This document shows, piece by piece, positions 10,595 through 22,892 of a stretch of 64,000 bases of DNA (its first letter is position 1; each line of letters starts with the position of its first letter). The stretch spans positions 1,847,083 to 1,911,082 of the forward strand of contig CM024174.1 in the NCBI GenBank assembly GCA_013433145.1, written 5' to 3'. The translations under genes were made by a program, and so were the position numbers. The stretch comes from Ascaris suum. Its lineage: Eukaryota; Nematoda; Chromadorea; Rhabditida; Ascarididae. The notes under the pieces were generated by a model that was not told the origin of the DNA, did no database searches, and saw only the letters and a list, made by a program, of their open reading frames with translations.

Positions 10595-11196
10595 CTTTAG
10601 AACTATGACAGTAAAAATTAGCGAAAAATTTCAACGAGAATCAACGATGAAGAATATGGCAATATAAATATATCAACATTTGATATCGTTAGCACTCCCA
10701 TTCACTACGCTTACTTTCTCCACTCTCGACCATCTTGAACCTTTCTTTTATCGCACACCCGGCAAAACCCAATGACTCCTTGTTCATGTTCATGTGGATA
10801 GAACTCTATTCAAAGCTCGAATTCACCCCTTCCAACTACATCCCGAAAATCGCTCGTTTCTTTGCACTTTCATTTTGCACGAGGATGCTCCCCCGAGCCT
10901 CAAGAGGATTCATCTGAATAAATCAACGAGACAGGTTACATGGAGGAGTCTTTTCAACTGGACTCTGGACTCACTTAAAAGTTCCAAACAACGAATATAC
11001 AATCTATAGATTCTGCATTTCCAACACCGACTACACATTTCCTGGGATGCGTTAAGACCATGAGGAAGACATCTGCGAGAAGGCTACAAACAACTCATTC
11101 CCCACTTTTCAGCATCGGCGCTCTCAGAGTATTTTTTGAGGACACCTTTAATGATTGCTGCATCTGACGAATGGTACCTATATATGCAAGTTTCGA
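10595..11196. other. Intergenic GC-richer block downstream of an unrecognised gene
   Basis: The segment at about 10690-11100 is richer in G and C than the flanks and is partly open in several frames on both strands, as transposon debris often is. I could not assign a domain or a boundary. The part next to 11196 should include the 3' untranslated region of the gene that ends at 11197. Confidence 0.35.
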
Positions 11197-13751
11197 TCAC
11201 GAATAGACGGGCATTATATGCGAAGGAAAATCTATTTCGGATGCAGGCAACCACTGCGGCGGAACATCGGCGATCAAAAGTTTGAGAGCAATAGCATGAG
11301 CTGCAGCATACTCTTCACGCAATTTCCGCTCGAAATGAAATCGCTGTTCCATTTGTGCGATACGTTCGAAGCATTGTTCATCGTCTGCGGTCATACTGCT
11401 CAAATAGCGATGAATTATACTATCGAGTAGTGATAAACGATTGCTTGGCGATGAACACCTAAAAACGATCGAATCAATGCAATTCAATACAACTGCAAAT
11501 CAATGTCCGAAATGCAAAATGCAAATCAAAAATTAGTGCAATCAGTTTTTGAGTAATGTTTTTGATGTTGAACATACAACTTATATGTAACTTATAATGT
11601 TACTGGGTAAGGAATGATAAGTAACTGAGGGACACGACCGGTGAACACTTAACAGCAGCCTCCGATATCACTTTATAAGTGACTATTTGCCTTCTGCAAC
11701 GGAGCAAATTTATTTTACTATTATCATTACTGTCGCTACAGCTACCACAGCCTTTATAATCATAACCATTATTATTGCCACTACTAACGCCATCATTCAG
11801 TATCACCATTAATTAATTTCAATGCAATTTCAACCCTACTTACGGTGAATAGCTTACGTTGGAGGTGTATTCGATCTGATGATCGACAAGATCGGTGTCA
11901 TGTAAGATGAATGATGCCCTCCTTTTTCAGAGAAGCAAGAGGAGGGGCAGTCCCACGGTTGAAGATCAGCTCAAGTCTATGCAAAAATTTGTCGTCTCTG
12001 ACTGTTTCTGACAAACCAAATGATAAAATCGATATCTCGCAGCATGTTCGCGCCTGGGTTTTCTCTTACTGCCACTAAGTCGATTCTGCCTCTACAGTAT
12101 GAACCCGATTAGAATTCTTTGATTGCACGGTCAGCTTACGACATCCTGATCTCAATTCCAGCTAGCAACATTTCGGTCCGGAAGTGCGAAAAGTAGATGG
12201 ATTATAAATGCATTACCTGATAGGGGGCGGAACAATTACAGCGGTCTGGAAATACGGAGTGTTCGGCAGCAAATGATAAGGGGCAGGTAGAGCAAGTGCA
12301 CCAATTCCGGGAACGTTCGATGACACTTCTGTACTCTCAGATTGTTGCTAAAAAGCGGCAAGTATGAAATGAAATCGCGTACAAAGCAAAAAACTAGTCG
12401 ATGATTCATATACAGGACGTTTCCTACCACAGCAGCATATTGTTAGTGCTACAACTTGAAGAACATTTTGAATGCCGATTTGCTTACACAAGTTACAATC
12501 CTCAAGAATTAAGGGAGGAGGGTACCTCAGCCTGAGAAAGGGGGATCGACCTTTTTAGTATCCGCGCTGTTTGTTTTCTTAGACGTTTCTTCCCTTGCAG
12601 CACCTCTCTGGACCACCTCGCAATTGATGGAACTTCTTCATGCATTGGAATTGAGGCATTTGGAATTGAGGCAGCTAATCAAATACTCGACTCCCCGTAT
12701 GTGAATTTGGCAAATCTCTCATAACCTTTCAACCTTTTCCGCTCCATTCTATGAAGCTTGATGATAATATCCGAATTTATAGATAGAAGAAAGGCCCAGG
12801 AGTTCATATCCATCGTATACAAATGAAATATTTAGATCGAACATTTAGATAGGTGGAACAAATAACGCTTCCACAAAACAACTCGAGAAGCGTGGTAGAT
12901 TACAAATCTAAGCACTTTACACCTATTCATTTACAAAGCTTCCATTGTCTAGAAGTTTTCAAAACCAATGCAAGATCATAGAGAAAAATTGCGGATGTCA
13001 TAAAATACAACCATAATCACCGAGTTTTAGTTCGCACTATCTTAACCCATAAGAATCATCGAAAATTTTGATAAAGACGAAACAAATAAAAGTTTACTGA
13101 AAAAGAAATCCGCTATTTTTATATTCTTTGCTTTGAGTTAAGTCTACCTTTGAAAGTCGTGAAATTTATGAACTATTTTCCTCTATATGCCTCAAATGAT
13201 TTCTAACAGATAACGGTGATATAAATCTGAGGGGTAAAAACAAATAAACAGATAGTAACATACGAAAAATTGACCCTTTCATTGAGATATATACAAAAGA
13301 ACAACATAGCGTAGTATCATTTTAGGAGCGTAGTAACATTTAAGGCGTGTATATCAGAGATTTTGCGAAATGAATTTAATTTCATCTTTAATCGAAACTA
13401 TCATGACAGCCAACTGTATGTCATGATAAATGGGTGGACACTACGATACTGGATGCAAATGTTGAAAGTATTTGTTGCATTTGGCAACCGTTTTTATAGA
13501 ATAAAACCACTGCATTGAACTGTCGTAGTAATCCGACCATTTGTGCAACTTGAATCAAGAACAAAGTCGAACTCCATTTAGTCCTTTTTTTACGCGCCTC
13601 AAGAGCTATCTCCCTCCTCTCCTCGCCCCTTCCCCCTTCCCATCTACAAACAGCAAAGACACGAACACAGCTCAGTAGCAAGCAGTCTCCCTAAATCGAA
13701 GCAGAGGCACAGTCCTATAGGTAGTGCACCCAGCTTCATCAAATCTGAAAC

Positions 13752-13834
<83 letters not shown>

Positions 13835-14274
13835 ACTCTACCAGATATTTCGCAGCTCGGTACGCCGTACTCTATACTCAGTGCATGGGGAATATCAACA
13901 ACTACCACAAAACATTTATAAATGATTGGTGCGTTTTTTTTTTTGCGTTTTTCAAAGCATCTGGGAACATTATGTGATTGATACGAAATTCACAAAGGTT
14001 CGTTTTCATCCATATATCTCTTTTCTCCACTGACCGTTCTCTTCTCAATCTCCCCAGACCATCCGCAAGGGGGAACAGAAGGGCAACTACTTCAGCACAG
14101 TACACAATATTCCATGAGTAAGAAGCATAAAAAATATCACCTGAGGATACTGTGTTCGGTGATGATTTGTGAAAATCTTCTTCAGCTCATTAGCGTTAAC
14201 TGGTGTCAGTCTCATGTCACTAGATGTCGTATCCGATAGTTGCACCGATAGCCGACTTTTCAGTGATTTGCCAC
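11197..14274 (-). CDS. Unrecognised gene, last three exons; C-terminal helical segment
   Basis: Three minus-strand exons join in phase: 14141-14274 (phase 1 in, phase 0 out), 12217-12347 (phase 0 in, phase 2 out) and 11197-11458 (ends in TGA). They encode about 175 residues. The first part is polar (KSRLSVQLSDTTSSDMRLTP), followed by a basic LKKIFTNHHRTQYPQ. The second exon is rich in Pro, Ser and Val and probably disordered. The last exon holds a likely long helix or coiled coil (MTADDEQCFERIAQMEQR and on through FERKLREEYAAAHAIALKLL), then ends HIMPVYS. The join between the last two exons is well supported. The link to 14141-14274 rests on matching phase across a 1.8-kb intron that contains a (TA)n tract. 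I recognise no family; the 5' part was not found. Confidence 0.65.
12348..14140 (-). other. Intron of the unrecognised gene
   Basis: This 1.79-kb stretch is AT-rich with a pyrimidine-rich patch near 13590-13640 and the (TA)n tract. An alternative terminal exon could lie at about 13441-13549 on the minus strand: an acceptor TTCAAG is followed by a short frame with DYYDSSMQWFYSIKT, also in phase 0. I cannot exclude alternative splicing to it. Confidence 0.4.
13755..13831. repeat. (TA)n microsatellite
   Basis: Uninterrupted alternating T and A for 77 bp. Such tracts vary in length in assemblies, and they produce the long Tyr-Ile open frames seen on both strands here, which are not genes. Confidence 0.97.
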
Positions 14275-16413
14275 CTTCAAGCAACAAAAATCTTGGTAAA
14301 TGGAACGAAAGGGATTGTTTTTTCCTTGAAATAGTTTTCAGCTCCTATCGACGCTGAATAACATTTAAGGGGGGGGGGGGATACTATGATATGCCTACCA
14401 TCATGCTATCATGCATCTGTCGTGAAACAACATTCATCGTTCATTTACGTGCTTAACGCCACGTTCACATAGTCGTTTATGTTTAGAACTGGTTCGTGCA
14501 ATTAAATGAGCATCGCAAATGTTTACAGGTATGCACAATGACAACGCAGGTAAGTGGTAACCTACATGGGATGTAGAAGTTTTAAACGAAACCATCTCTC
14601 TAACGGTGTCTTGGAACAAATGGTCCTCGAGAATATTTATTCATTCATCCGTAATTGAAAGAGTTTTCGAGAAAATAATATACGTATAAAAATGGGAACT
14701 GTTCTAAGTGAATATGAAGATTCTGATTAGAAATAATATAACTGCCTAAACCTTAATGATATTCTTTTGGATTTTAGATTCATCGAATCGGCGCTTACTG
14801 CTTTAGTTTCGATAAATAAAGAACAAAACAATACCGAGAGTATTATATAAGCGTATTTGCATATCAACAAAAATTGAAACAATAATGCAAAAGCATGCAA
14901 AGAACTAATTTGCATATGCAAACGCACAACACCCATAGATTGGAATATTTCAACCTCTCTGTGCTTAATATCTTAACGATTTAATGAGTTTAGTTGTTCT
15001 CAAAAATTTAAATTAAAACGTAATTCTCTTGATGCGATAAAAAAAAACAAGTTGATCTACTTTCTTACACCCCATTTATCAACATCATAAATTAGCAATG
15101 AGAAAAAAAAAGGAAAAATGTTGTCACATTTTGATCGGAACGACCACCCGCATAGTTCATCTAGAAAAAAAATTCCCTTCTCTACAGCTCAACCAGAATA
15201 AAATGAGATAAACATCCGATAGGTATAAAATACGTACAGTTTTTTTTCTGCGCCTTTGAGAGCTTATAAATCATTTCAAAAATTTATAGATCACCGTGTT
15301 ACATCGGCGAATTACACCCCACCAAAATTTCATCATCTTGGTTTTTGTGGTTTCTGACTGAAACTATCGGATAGATCGCCTAAATTAACTGATACTTGGA
15401 CTAAATTTTCAGAAAGGCATGAATGTGGGCAACGTCTAGCACTACGAATTTCAAGTAACAACAAACACAAAAGCTCGCGTAATTAATCTTATTCAAAGAT
15501 CCACTAATAAAGTGATTACTTAATTCCTCCAATAAGATTCAAAAGATCGTTTGTGCTTTCTTTCCCTTTCTCATTCGTATATAAGTCGCTCGGTGATACT
15601 CCGTATATATCGCATGCACAATTTACAGCCCTGTTTTTAGCACATCCACGACTTATACACTCCATCTACATAAGGCAACACTTTCTAGGTGATTCTCATA
15701 TTAGCACAGGATGAAAAAAAAATTCAAAAACTCAAATCGCATAATCGAATATAATTCGCAATGTTACGAGTATGAGACATACCACCCAAAGATATACAGA
15801 TCCTCCACTCTATTCTCTCGGGTTTCGCCCATTTTACCGATAATATGCACTGTTTCATTTCCAGTCTGCTACCGGTTACCTGCAAAAGATGGTGATCGTT
15901 TAATATGAAGAAGTGGACGGGATATTAGCAAGTCTGAAAGAACGAAAGTCGATAAATATAAAAGTGATTGTCTACTGTTGTGGGGAAGAAAGAAAGGACT
16001 AACTGAATGTAGACCATAATCTAATAATACTGTAACTATTAGTAATTGATCGTCTAAAGGAAGGAATATAGAAAAATGCTTGGGAAATATCATGTCATGA
16101 AAGCAATGCTCAGTAAAAGTGATCGTAGAAAGCCTATAAAAAAGTGCTTCAGCCCAAAAGATAGAGATTTTTCGGACCAGCCATGAGCGATGTTCATCAC
16201 AACAACCCCAACAGTCATTTGCTACACCCTTAAATCAGTGGCTAAAGTATTCTCCAACAACTTGGACTCATATGCACCAGACTTCGTAAAATATGGTGCT
16301 CTTCACAAACGGAAAACGTGATTTACAGATGGAAAGAAAAGAATAAGTTACTAACAGCCATATTTATATAGGCCGTCCACAGATAGATTCTCGTTATTAG
16401 CCGTAATAACATT
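14275..16413. other. Upstream/intergenic AT-rich sequence
   Basis: No exon could be tied to the gene on either side. A run of 12 G at 14369-14380 is the only striking local feature. The frame at 14434-14619 (minus) is open but has no convincing acceptor. The part near 16413 should be the 3' untranslated region of the RRM gene. Confidence 0.35.
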
Positions 16414-17818
16414 TCAGGATGGCTGAGGTGCAGTTTCCTTGACTTCAGAAGCCTCACAACTCCTCTTCGTTCCAAGATGAGAGTTTGGGAAACGCACAAC
16501 TATGGACGGATTCAAAATTTTGTTGAAGCAGGCTCGTAATTCAGCCATTGCTGTCAATGTCTTCACATAAATAAATAAGGTAATTACCTACCTTCAGTGC
16601 ATCCAGCATATGTTGGCGACTTTTAAACGTGATAATATAGCCATTCGAAAGACCGAATCGACTCCATCTGACGGTGACTACATCCCCCAATCTAAGACAT
16701 TATGTTCCGATCTCTCATTCTTGGAAAAACACGCCATAGGAGATTATTTCATCCTGCGATGTCTGTATATGCCAAAGCTTGTCATAGCCCCTAGAAATCC
16801 TCTTTCATTTCCGTTTTTCACCGCAACTGGACTAATTAATTCCCGACACAAACATGTTCAACGACGTTTTCATCGAGTCCTGTGCGCACACAAATATCCC
16901 AAAAATTTGCTTTGCCACGTTTTTATAACCTCAGCTGTAAAATGCCCTTCTCTATGGAGATTCTAAAGAAGCATCAGATTTGATGAGTTATTCTGAATTA
17001 AGAACTTGGGTGATGATTTAGAAAATTACGCTAGCAGTCGATCTATAACATCGATCAATCTACTAGATTTTATGACTCTAGAATCAGTTATTTTTCTACA
17101 CAAACTGCTTAACATATGAAACAGGCATGCCAAAAGATATGACGGCGCGATAGCACAATCTGCATTATCACACAATAATATATGAATAAATCAAATAAAT
17201 AAATAGAATTAAGGAAAGAATAGAGTAAAGTAAACAAATAAACAAATAAATAAGCAAATAAACAAATAAATAAGTGGAATAAAGAAATGAAAAGCATCTT
17301 TGCATTTTTGCTAGCAAGTTGCAAACAATCTAAAATAAACCAACATATTTTCCATCTTACAACGTAAATTCCCGATCAAAAGTAAAGAGAAGTCCAGTTA
17401 ATTACCTCGAAAACGTTTCCTTGACGTCCGCTTCCGGAAGGAAATTGCCTGAAGAAATCGTTACAAACACCGCACGACGAGCATCCACCAATTCGGTTTT
17501 CCGCCGTTCACGCGCATTTCTGGAAATACGAACTTGCTTCGGATGTACACGAACGAAACAATGTTCTTTCAACGGTGGGAAGCAATTCAATTGTTTGCCG
17601 CATATACATCGATGCAATCCAACGAAACGTGGTTGTGGGGCGGAATCTGACGCTTGCTCTGAGCTTGAGAGCCAGTTTGATTCCTGGGCTAGCATCGGAT
17701 GTGAGCTTAAGCTCGAATTTTGCCCATTCTCTTCTACAACATCATCGGCCCTCTCTCTTGATGTCGTTGAGCCGTTTATCATGCACATCCGTTGCCAGCC
17801 CAACCAATCAACTAACCG
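16414..17818 (-). CDS. Zinc-finger-like plus RRM RNA-binding protein, last three exons
   Basis: Exons 17406-17818, 16592-16691 and 16414-16560 join in phase (0/2, 2/0, 0/stop) and give 219 visible residues. Residues 1-70 are Ser-rich and probably disordered. At 71-92 C-I-C, 12 residues, H, 5 residues, H resembles a matrin/U1-type finger with one residue missing between the cysteines. A basic linker (QVRISRNARERRK) follows. Residues 116-196 read as an RNA-recognition motif split by two introns: AVFVTIS as strand 1, LPEADVKETFSRLG as helix 1, NGYIITFKSRQHMLDAL as strand 3 and helix 2, then IVVRFPN as the last strand. Finger followed by RRM is the order at the N-terminus of the U6 uridylyltransferase TUT1, but here a stop comes soon after the RRM and no transferase domain is seen. 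Translation could start at the ATG at 17786-17788, or more exons lie upstream. The plus strand over the first exon is also open, but has no splice support. Confidence 0.75.
16692..17405 (-). other. Intron of the RRM gene with low-complexity AAATAAAC tract
   Basis: This 714-bp intron divides the RRM. It starts with gtaatt after ETFS-AG and ends TTAG. It contains A-rich (AAATAAAC)n-like low-complexity sequence at 17184-17275. A 118-codon plus-strand frame at 16610-16966 overlaps the intron and the second exon and is not supported as a gene. Confidence 0.75.
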
Positions 17819-18550
17819 CTGAAAAAAAACAACTAACCACCTATGATGTCACATCGATATATATACTACTGAATTTTGCAATTCACTTTTCTAGTCAATA
17901 TTAACTTTATGCAAAATTAGTAACCATGCAAGTAATGACGACTTCTCCACCTCTTCCGCTTGGAGGAAGTTTTATCGACAAATTGAAAGCTGTCAGAAAA
18001 TTTGCATATATCCCATACCACCTGGGTTGAAAATATGAATTTTTTTTGTGGATGATATGCACCAGTGATTAAGTTTATTTAAAAAAGCTAAAGGCATTAA
18101 TCAGCATATCAAATACTTTATTGCTAAATATAAAATCGCATGTGCTGTACCGGTGAGTTTCTTCACTTCACCATTTGTGTTTTGAAAGTGTGTGCCGTAC
18201 CACTCAGTTTAAATAGACACCAATTTGCATAGGAAAGCGCCATTCATCTGCATATAGTGCACTGTGTTTGAAGAGTTTGACTTTGAATGTGCCCATCGTT
18301 GGAAAACGTTAAATAACTATATCACAATTTTTCAATACAACAAACCCCTTGTTAAAAAAAAGAAACTCAAAACAATTGTATCCACAAACGAATCGAATAA
18401 CCGATGAAATAAAACTGTGACCACGCGTGGGCTACACGACAACGTCTGCTAACACACACTGAGTAGCAAGCAAGACCGCAGCCTATTTATATCTTCGGCT
18501 ATGGCCCTGAAGGCATGGGGAGATCATAATCCAGAAGGGGAAGATACTAT

Positions 18551-18637
18551 GTAACCTTCATCTATGTAACAAGTTGTATGCTCACATCAAGATCAAATAA
18601 CTATGAGCATACAACTTGTTACCTAGATGAAGGTTAC
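18551..18637. repeat. 34-bp inverted repeat (hairpin)
   Basis: Arms 18551-18584 and 18604-18637 are reverse complements at 33 of 34 positions, around a 19-nt spacer. The arms include GTAACCTTCATCTA and AACAAGTTGTATGCTCA. This could be the core of a miniature inverted-repeat transposon, or a transcribed hairpin. No larger element boundary or target duplication was identified. Confidence 0.92.
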
Positions 18638-19940
18638 AACAATCACTACGATCATAAAACTGATTTCATTGCAACGGATCACTTTTCAGCGTAGATCACT
18701 CGTTAATAAAAATTCAACTTTCAAGTGAAAATTTTGATTTTTTTTAGTGAAAATATTTCTTAACGAAATAGAGATTGAAGTTGAAATTATGCAAAGACCA
18801 ATTAGCGTTATTCGGAAAATACCATTAAAAAAAGTTTTTTTAAATTTTTATTAGATGTTTGATCTAAATATTGCATAGCAACATCAATTGCATATTATTC
18901 GAGACAAATAATAATTGCAAGAAAAGAAAAAATCGGAACTTGAGCTTAATTATATTCGTAAAGATCCCATTTGCAAATTTAATCAACAGATAGAGCTGAA
19001 TTTAACATCAACGCATAAATTTGGCCTAAATGACGGAAGAAAGCTTTTCGCTTCTTGAGGCAATTTATTCATCGCTTTAAATATCAATTAATATGATGGC
19101 AATCCAAATATTGAAGAATTCGCTTACCATTAAAAATGGTTAATGATGACTGAGTGTCGCTGAGTATGATGCATAGCCGAATGGCAAAGACATTTTGCGT
19201 GGAAATATAAGACCTTACCCCACCAAATATTAGACATCTAATTCGGACCTTTAGCCAATCATAACACGGGTTTTGCGTGAGGAAACGATGAAAATGAATA
19301 AATACATGTGAAAGCAGATAATAATGAAAATCATGAGGAATTTTATTAATTCGATTTCCGCATCCATCATCAATGAAGGCGTTATTTTCAAAACTCAATC
19401 CTTATTCATTCATACAGAAGAGATAATCGTAATTGTGATTATTCTTGACTTTCGATGACTCGAAATACGATGGAGATCGAAAAAAAAAGAATTTCGATCC
19501 GATCAAAACTTGCGATGCTGATCAAGATAATGTTTCACAAAATATGCACAGCGATAGAAGAAGCGATCACGAAAGGTAAATATTTGGTGATATGAGTTCA
19601 AATAAATCTTCATAGGACTTTTCATTATCAATTGTCGATCAACTATGGCAGATGATAACACATTTTTACATTCGATATTTTGAAAGGCAAAACAGTGAAT
19701 TAGCCGCAAGTCATGTTCACTCAAAGAAATAATGACATAATTCAATCATGCATTCAATAGTGATGCCAGATATTCAACTATGATATGGGAATAAGGTGCA
19801 GTTCAGGTGTGACTTGCGGTCGAACTTGATGTTCAATTTTGATGCGAGATCGAACTCAATGTTCAACTGTGATATGACAAGATTAGAGGAAGAAAATGCG
19901 ATTAAATATAGGGATAATATGACACACAAAGAGGTCATTC

Positions 19941-20043
<103 letters not shown>

Positions 20044-21303
20044 CAAAAAAATACTCGAAAAAGAAAGCCCTCACTGAGTACTGAAATAATCATCGATTAA
20101 AATATAAATATATTAAATTCTACTGAGTACATCAATTCAATTGTATTTCCATGATTATTACACTTTATGCAATCGTTTAATTGATCTCTTCAATGAGTAT
20201 AATCTCAAGAAATTGGTCACATTCACCGAAAAAACCGGCAAGGTTTTTTTTTTTTTTAGGAATTCAACCAAAAAAAAACAACACAAGAATGTACCCTATC
20301 TGAAATATGATTCAATATTTGCAAGTCAAAATTTGAAAAATGGATTCTTTTTCTTTCACTAATGACTGAGTTATTAAACAGTAACAAAATCCTCAGATGT
20401 TTTGCAAAAAAGCTGACTGAATATGTTGAACTTTTTTTCGAAGTCGATTAATTCACCATTTAATGAAAATTTCAATAAATTCCTTTATTCATAGCTATTC
20501 ATTAATATATTCATTATTAACAACGTATAACTATGATATGATATTATGTGATAATGGTAATAATATGATAAAAATCACTGAGATAAGATTGGCAGCCAAT
20601 AGTTAGTTATTAGCCGATGACCAACTATTATCAACTAATAGCCAACCAAAAACCAATAGCCAATTCCTTAATTATAATTTTATCAGATACATAATCGGAT
20701 GCAAAGCATTCTTTAAATTTTTCAAAATCTCTCCTCCTATCTATGACTCTTGGTTTGTCAAATTAATCTCCCATCACTCAATGCTTGCATATCGACACAT
20801 ATAATTTAGCGATTAGTCTCTATGATAAGAATACAACAACACTTAGATTTATATTGCAGTCGTCTAAGTATATTGCTTGACGACCAACGAATTGCAATTC
20901 TACCTTTATGCGTTAATTTTCCATTTAGAAGCACCTCAACTTTTCATTGTATTTCCTATTTTTACGCTCAGGAGCCTATAGTTTTCATAAGCTCCGCCTC
21001 TGATATAAGTTTGTTTTTCGCAACTGCAAAAACAGTGTGAACTCCGGAGCTTATAAATAGCGAAATATGGGCATCAAAAGAGGCAATTACAAATAATACA
21101 ACATGATAGAAAATAATATAATTATACATTACAACTTTACTTGAATGGAATGCTTAACTTTCATAGAGACAACAGTAATAGATATTAAAATAGATAATAT
21201 TGGTAGGAAAATATTCTGCGCTTATTATATTGCTTCTCTTCTGTATTCACACAATAACTTTTCATATGTCTCAAGTTTTATTTAATAAATTTTAGTGAAT
21301 ATC

Positions 21304-22161
21304 TTATGGACCTCGAAAAGTGAAAACATTTTTTGATGTCTCATGGACAACCGTCTTATACAATAATTCCGGTTTACTCATATGTTTCTTCAATTCTTTC
21401 CATAGAAAAATTGTAAGGTTTTCAGTTGTACTAACACATGTTTTGAAATATTCGATATCGAGATCGAGATTTTTGTGATCGACAAGTTCGAGAACTTCGG
21501 CCATTTCTTTCTTTAGGTCACTTAGATTGTACACCTGCAAAAATACAAATCAAAACTTGAAACGTTCGAAATGTTTTCAAATATAGAGATGTTGCAAAGC
21601 GATTCTTGGCTGAATGAAGTCGCGTGGGCGGACCATTCTGACGATGATGCATTCCACCATGGAGCGATTTGTTGAGGAGAGGGGAATAACGGTGACGAAG
21701 TGAAGGAACTAATCCACGCGGAAGAAACATAGGAGAGGAGTGACCTCATCAAAACAAATCATCGACAAAAAGCTCAATAATTCCTCTCCAAAGTATTCTA
21801 CTTTTAAATCACTCTAATAAAAGAAGAAATTTCAATAAATAAAATCGGACTACGAGAGAGGAAAACATATGAAAATTCATCCATAATCAAGATATGATGA
21901 TTGCAATTTTCGATAGATTTCATTGAATAACGAAATGTTTTTTTGTCGATAATAAAACGAAGAAAATCTCACCATTCCAGTAACGACATCTATAGGACCA
22001 CGTAGTGTAACTTCCCATATATAGTTATGTCCATGTCCATTTGTATTATTGCATTTCCCATAGAGTTTTTGATTTTCGGTTGCCGATAACGATTGACTAT
22101 GTAGACGATGCGAAGCAGAGAATGACTCAATTCGTGTGAGATCAATCATTGGTCGTTCCAT
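21304..22161 (-). CDS. 6-pyruvoyl-tetrahydropterin synthase (complete, 2 exons)
   Basis: This enzyme converts 7,8-dihydroneopterin triphosphate to 6-pyruvoyl-tetrahydropterin, the second step of tetrahydrobiopterin synthesis. That cofactor serves aromatic amino-acid hydroxylases. Exon 1 is 21973-22161 and exon 2 is 21304-21534, joined in phase 0 across a 438-bp intron with GTGAGA donor and TTTTGCAG acceptor, giving 139 residues, the usual length. All signature residues are visible: zinc ligands His18 (in SFSASH), His43 and His45 (in NGHGHNY); catalytic Cys37 (in GKCNN); Asp82-His83 (in DHKNLD); the conserved VSTTEN; and Glu128 (in HETSKN). Nothing is missing, so the product should be active and cytosolic. 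The start ATG at 22161 directly precedes the conserved N-terminus; an AAAG sits right before it and could be a trans-splice or cis-splice acceptor. The nematode orthologue would be ptps-1-like. Confidence 0.96.
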
Positions 22162-22355
22162 CTTTAAAATATATACTTTTCAATATCGCATATTAAAATA
22201 TTGCTAAAAAATATATTGAAACGCTTAAATGTAATTAAAAATTAAATGTTTCTATGCGAAGTGCTACCGCTTGATGATATCGGTGATAAATTTTAGCACT
22301 TAAAATACCTTAAAAAATGTTCAAGATAATAAAATTATTATTTTTTTACTTATTT

Positions 22356-22443
22356 TTTCGGTGATTTTTTTCTTACAATTTTATTTACTTATTTATTCGA
22401 GTAAATAAGTAAATAAAACCATAAGAAAAAGATATCACCGAAA
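22356..22443. repeat. Imperfect inverted repeat upstream of PTPS
   Basis: Arms 22356-22395 and 22402-22443 pair around a 6-nt loop TTCGAG with a 2-nt length difference and a few mismatches. The outer TTTCGGTGAT and the inner TTTTATTTACTTATTTA match exactly. It lies about 195 bp upstream of the PTPS start. It may be a small transposon remnant; a regulatory role is only a possibility. Confidence 0.85.
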
Positions 22444-22885
22444 TTTTTCACTCTGATCATACCCTAAGAACCGCTTTTGCAAAGTACTATAAACGATATT
22501 TAAAACATACATAACAGTAAATTACTACAATATATGCTAGTAATAAATATGACACCATCTCTTCTACAATAAAACGAAAGCTCTATCCTCTCTCTTTCAA
22601 TTCCGCTCTCATTAAAAAAAAGTATTCAAAGAAAAAAGCTGAGTAAAGAAATGCGACCATATAAACCCTACTTTATTAATTACAACTCGTCTCATTTTAC
22701 GTAAGTCTTTAGTTGACTCTTTGTGAGTGTATGTGTAAGGGAGACCAGCAGACTGCAGACCAGCTGCCTTCGTGCAGAGCAGGGGAATGGACGACCACAG
22801 GCCAGATCAAACTGTCTACAAATGAACTGACGACCTCAAGGTAGAACAAACTTCCTATGAATGCTTTGAAGCGAAACTTGGAGGG

Positions 22886-22892
22886 TATAAAA
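22886..22892 (+). promoter_or_regulatory. Possible TATA box in GC-richer island
   Basis: GGGTATAAAATGGAGCG fits a core TATA element on the plus strand. The DNA around it is unusually GC-rich for this window. No downstream gene on that strand is supported, so this could belong to a transposon end or be chance. Confidence 0.22.

Noticed and set aside
11155..11430. Plus-strand frame of 91 codons
   Set aside because: It is the antisense of the last exon of the 11197-14274 gene, which joins its upstream exon in phase.
13672..13921. Open frames with long Tyr-Ile repeats on both strands
   Set aside because: They are translations of the (TA)n tract. The same applies to the frames at 19774-20077.
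5920..14072. Shared string CCGCAAGGGGGAA at 5920s and 14060-14072
   Set aside because: Only 13 bases match and the flanks differ, so it does not define a repeat family.
17421..17904. Plus-strand frames of 133 and 109 codons
   Set aside because: They lie opposite the first RRM-gene exon, which has matching splice sites, phase and a recognisable fold on the minus strand.
19084..19398. Minus-strand frame of 104 codons with two good donor-like sites
   Set aside because: No convincing acceptor or family similarity was found; kept only as a possible location of an upstream RRM-gene exon.
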